Assembly (NCBI GenBank): GCA_023213315.1
Contig: JAKCPI010000346.1
Span: 1-64,000 of the forward strand
DNA from: Euborellia annulipes
Lineage: Eukaryota; Arthropoda; Insecta; Dermaptera; Anisolabididae
Reading direction: 5' to 3'
Length of the DNA: 64,000 bases
This document shows, in pieces, positions 62,280 through 64,000 of the stretch; the first letter of the stretch is position 1, and every line of letters starts with the position of its first letter. Below the pieces are notes generated by a model that was given only the letters and a program-made list of their open reading frames with translations, was not told the DNA's origin and searched no databases. The position numbers were made by a program, and so were the translations under genes.

Positions 62280-62366
62280 ATAATGGTTTGGCATCCTCTT
62301 CTCCTACACAACGGGCACCTCCTACAAATCACGACGACTCTACCACTTCCTACTAGATACCAGGGG
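62280..62366 (+). other. Possible 87-nt exon, plus strand
   Basis: A T-rich tract ending TTTGTTATAG, then 87 bases of balanced composition (GGTTTGGCATCCTCTTCTCC, ACAACGGGCACCTCCTAC), then GTGAGT. Two frames are informative: one open throughout (29 codons), another reading NGLASSSPTQRAPPTNHDDS before a stop. No homology is recognised and no partner exon is seen in the window. Confidence 0.35.
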
Positions 62367-64000
62367 GTGAGTAATTAAGAGTACAATAAATTTTTTTTCA
62401 AATTGCAAACATCTTAGAATTTGTGTTTGTATGGTTTGTTTTTATCGTAGAAATATTTCTCCACATCCCTTCACAATTATTTTAAAATATCTTTACGTTT
62501 TAAATTAAAAAGGCAATTAATATTTTTTTTATTAGCTTTAGTATATGCGTCGGAACTATGGGGAGGGAGCAGGGCCGCAGACAGAGGGGGCAGGGGGGCT
62601 ATATCCCCGCTCCAAATTTAAAATTCTAATAAAAAATAATTTTCATGGTTAAAATTTCAATTTAAAAAAAATCATTTTTTTTTTCATAAGCGAGCCCGGG
62701 CCCTTTAAGCACAAAATCTTAATATTATAATTAATAAATTTCTTGAAATTTTTCCTGAGGGGCCCGGGCTCTTTAAACTCAAATCTTAACCTGTTTAGGT
62801 ATTATTATTATTATTAGGTTACTGTTTTAGGAAATTTTAACAAATTTTTTTTATAACCTTTTACAAATTTCTTTTAAATACATTTATTTTTGAATTCTTT
62901 ATTGTTGTAATTTGATGGTTTTCCAAAAAACCATGGCCTCAAATGCCCAAGAGGTCCTAAAAAAAAAAGAATTCATCTCCCACTTGAATAAAAAATTTCA
63001 ACGGCTATGAGGTTTAGAAATTGACATTAAATAAAATACATTTATCAAAGCAAAGACCCGCTTAGAGGCACCAGTCCTCGGTGGCTAGGTCCAAACAAAC
63101 ACAAATTAGACTGGATTCCCTGAACCGTCTATAAATTTACAAAGAGGCAACTATTATCATTATCATTACCAAAATATAAAGCGCTAGCGGCTAGCTTCCG
63201 TCCGTGCCGATCAGGACGCTGATTAGCTAGAGTTACAGGAAGTGGAGCGGGAAATTTAAAATTTAAGTCAGAGAGGAAAATTTGAAAATTTCCAAACAGT
63301 CGGCAAGAATAAATTTGATGCATTTTCTCGCCGAAGGCGAGCAAGGGAGCTCCAGGGGGCGTAGCGTCTTTAGGGAGGGGGGGGGTTACCACTGGTTGTT
63401 CAAATACATCCACTATACAGTATATTAAATCCTAAAAAATAATGTAGTTTTTTGAGCAGCTATAGGGTGAGCCCCACTATATATCGTGTTACCTTGGCCA
63501 AGGCCGCGGATAGCCCGTATTTAAATAATAATAAAAAAATTAAATTAAATGCGGGGATTCTCTATCTCAAGATCTCAAGGCTGTAAGCTTAACCCCCACC
63601 ACACTCACACTTCCATTCAAACATTTACAAAGATAGATTATTATTATTAATAATCTGGTGTGAATGTTTATTATTCCAATATGGAGGTAGTTGTCATTTC
63701 CGCTAATCACCGAGCCATTTATGAAAATGTTGTCCATCAGACAGACGTCCATTCATTGGAAGCTTTTGGAGGCCAAAAGGGCGGAAATTCAAGCACCGCG
63801 CCTTTGCTCGCAGCCAAATCCATATGTCAGTCGTGTAATCAGTGTAATTATTTAAAATTACATTAGATTTATATATAAATAAATTCTCAGAGCAAGGACA
63901 CAGCAAATGTAAAATTTGCTTTCATTTCAGATGGGAATAACAATTCAATTATAAATGAATTTTGTGGTTGAAATATTTTATTATATAACTCGAATTTTTT
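62367..64000. other. Mixed intergenic DNA, no gene assigned
   Basis: 63,160-63,400 is GC-richer (GGCTAGCTTCCGTCCGTGCC, GCCGAAGGCGAGCAAGGGAG) and can be read on the minus strand for 94 codons (MDVFEQPVVTPPLPKDATPP), without known domains. 63,670-63,865 can be read on plus (MEVVVISANHRAIYENVVHQ). GGCAGGGGGGCTATATCCCC at 62,590 is a G-run MITE scrap. Confidence 0.35.

Noticed and set aside
63129..63413. 94-codon minus-strand frame at the right edge
   Set aside because: Composition is mixed and proline-rich only at its start; no recognisable domain and no conserved context, so not called a gene.

Overview
The window looks like nuclear DNA of an arthropod. It is about 70% A+T, its one recognisable host gene is split by GT-AG introns, and the rest is dense with transposon debris. 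A copepod crustacean of the sea-louse type is my best guess from the AT-rich, repeat-choked texture and the arthropod-like retroelement proteins, but no marker in the window proves it.

Layout. (1) 1-6,000: a decayed Ty3/gypsy element on the minus strand (gag start, protease, reverse transcriptase, RNase H). It is broken by a LINE 3' end (plus strand) and by a ~680-bp foldback repeat; beside it sits a nested pile of inverted repeats, 4,092-5,996. (2) 6,000-21,950: three related copies of one block, two of them a direct tandem duplication at an offset of about 6.1-6.6 kb. Each block carries a ribozyme-like motif, a large palindrome and SINEs, and the last two are linked by internally deleted gypsy copies. 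Clean insertions present in only one copy (a hAT-like element in the first, a Mutator-like element in the third, SINEs with target-site duplications) let the history be read. (3) 22,000-28,860: AT-rich sequence with small MITEs, then the presumed 3' UTR of the host gene. (4) 28,869-43,195, minus strand: a complete gene for PDK1 (3-phosphoinositide-dependent protein kinase 1, PDPK1). Six coding exons plus a lone ATG at the end of exon 1 give an uninterrupted 571-codon frame with a kinase domain and a C-terminal PH domain. A GC-rich CRE/CCAAT/E-box promoter lies at 43,300-43,600. (5) 43,700-64,000: AT-rich intergenic DNA with MITEs, SINEs and tandem repeats, one possible plus-strand exon near 62.3 kb and a few GC-richer islands I cannot identify.

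The most interesting signal is not a gene. At more than ten places, in several unrelated repeat families and on both strands, the same ordered set of parts appears: a stem I strand, a CUGANGA-like box, a stem-loop, GAAA(C), GUC or GUU, then the matching stem I strand. This is the hammerhead ribozyme layout. The copies usually lie beside palindromic arms, as expected for termini of Penelope-like elements or related ribozyme-bearing retroelements. A second signal is the 1-kb palindrome whose central spacer is inverted in one of its three copies.

The PDK1 gene is the only gene I can assign a cellular role: phosphoinositide-dependent activation of AGC kinases. Everything else is mobile DNA, alive or dead, that has accumulated around and within its introns.
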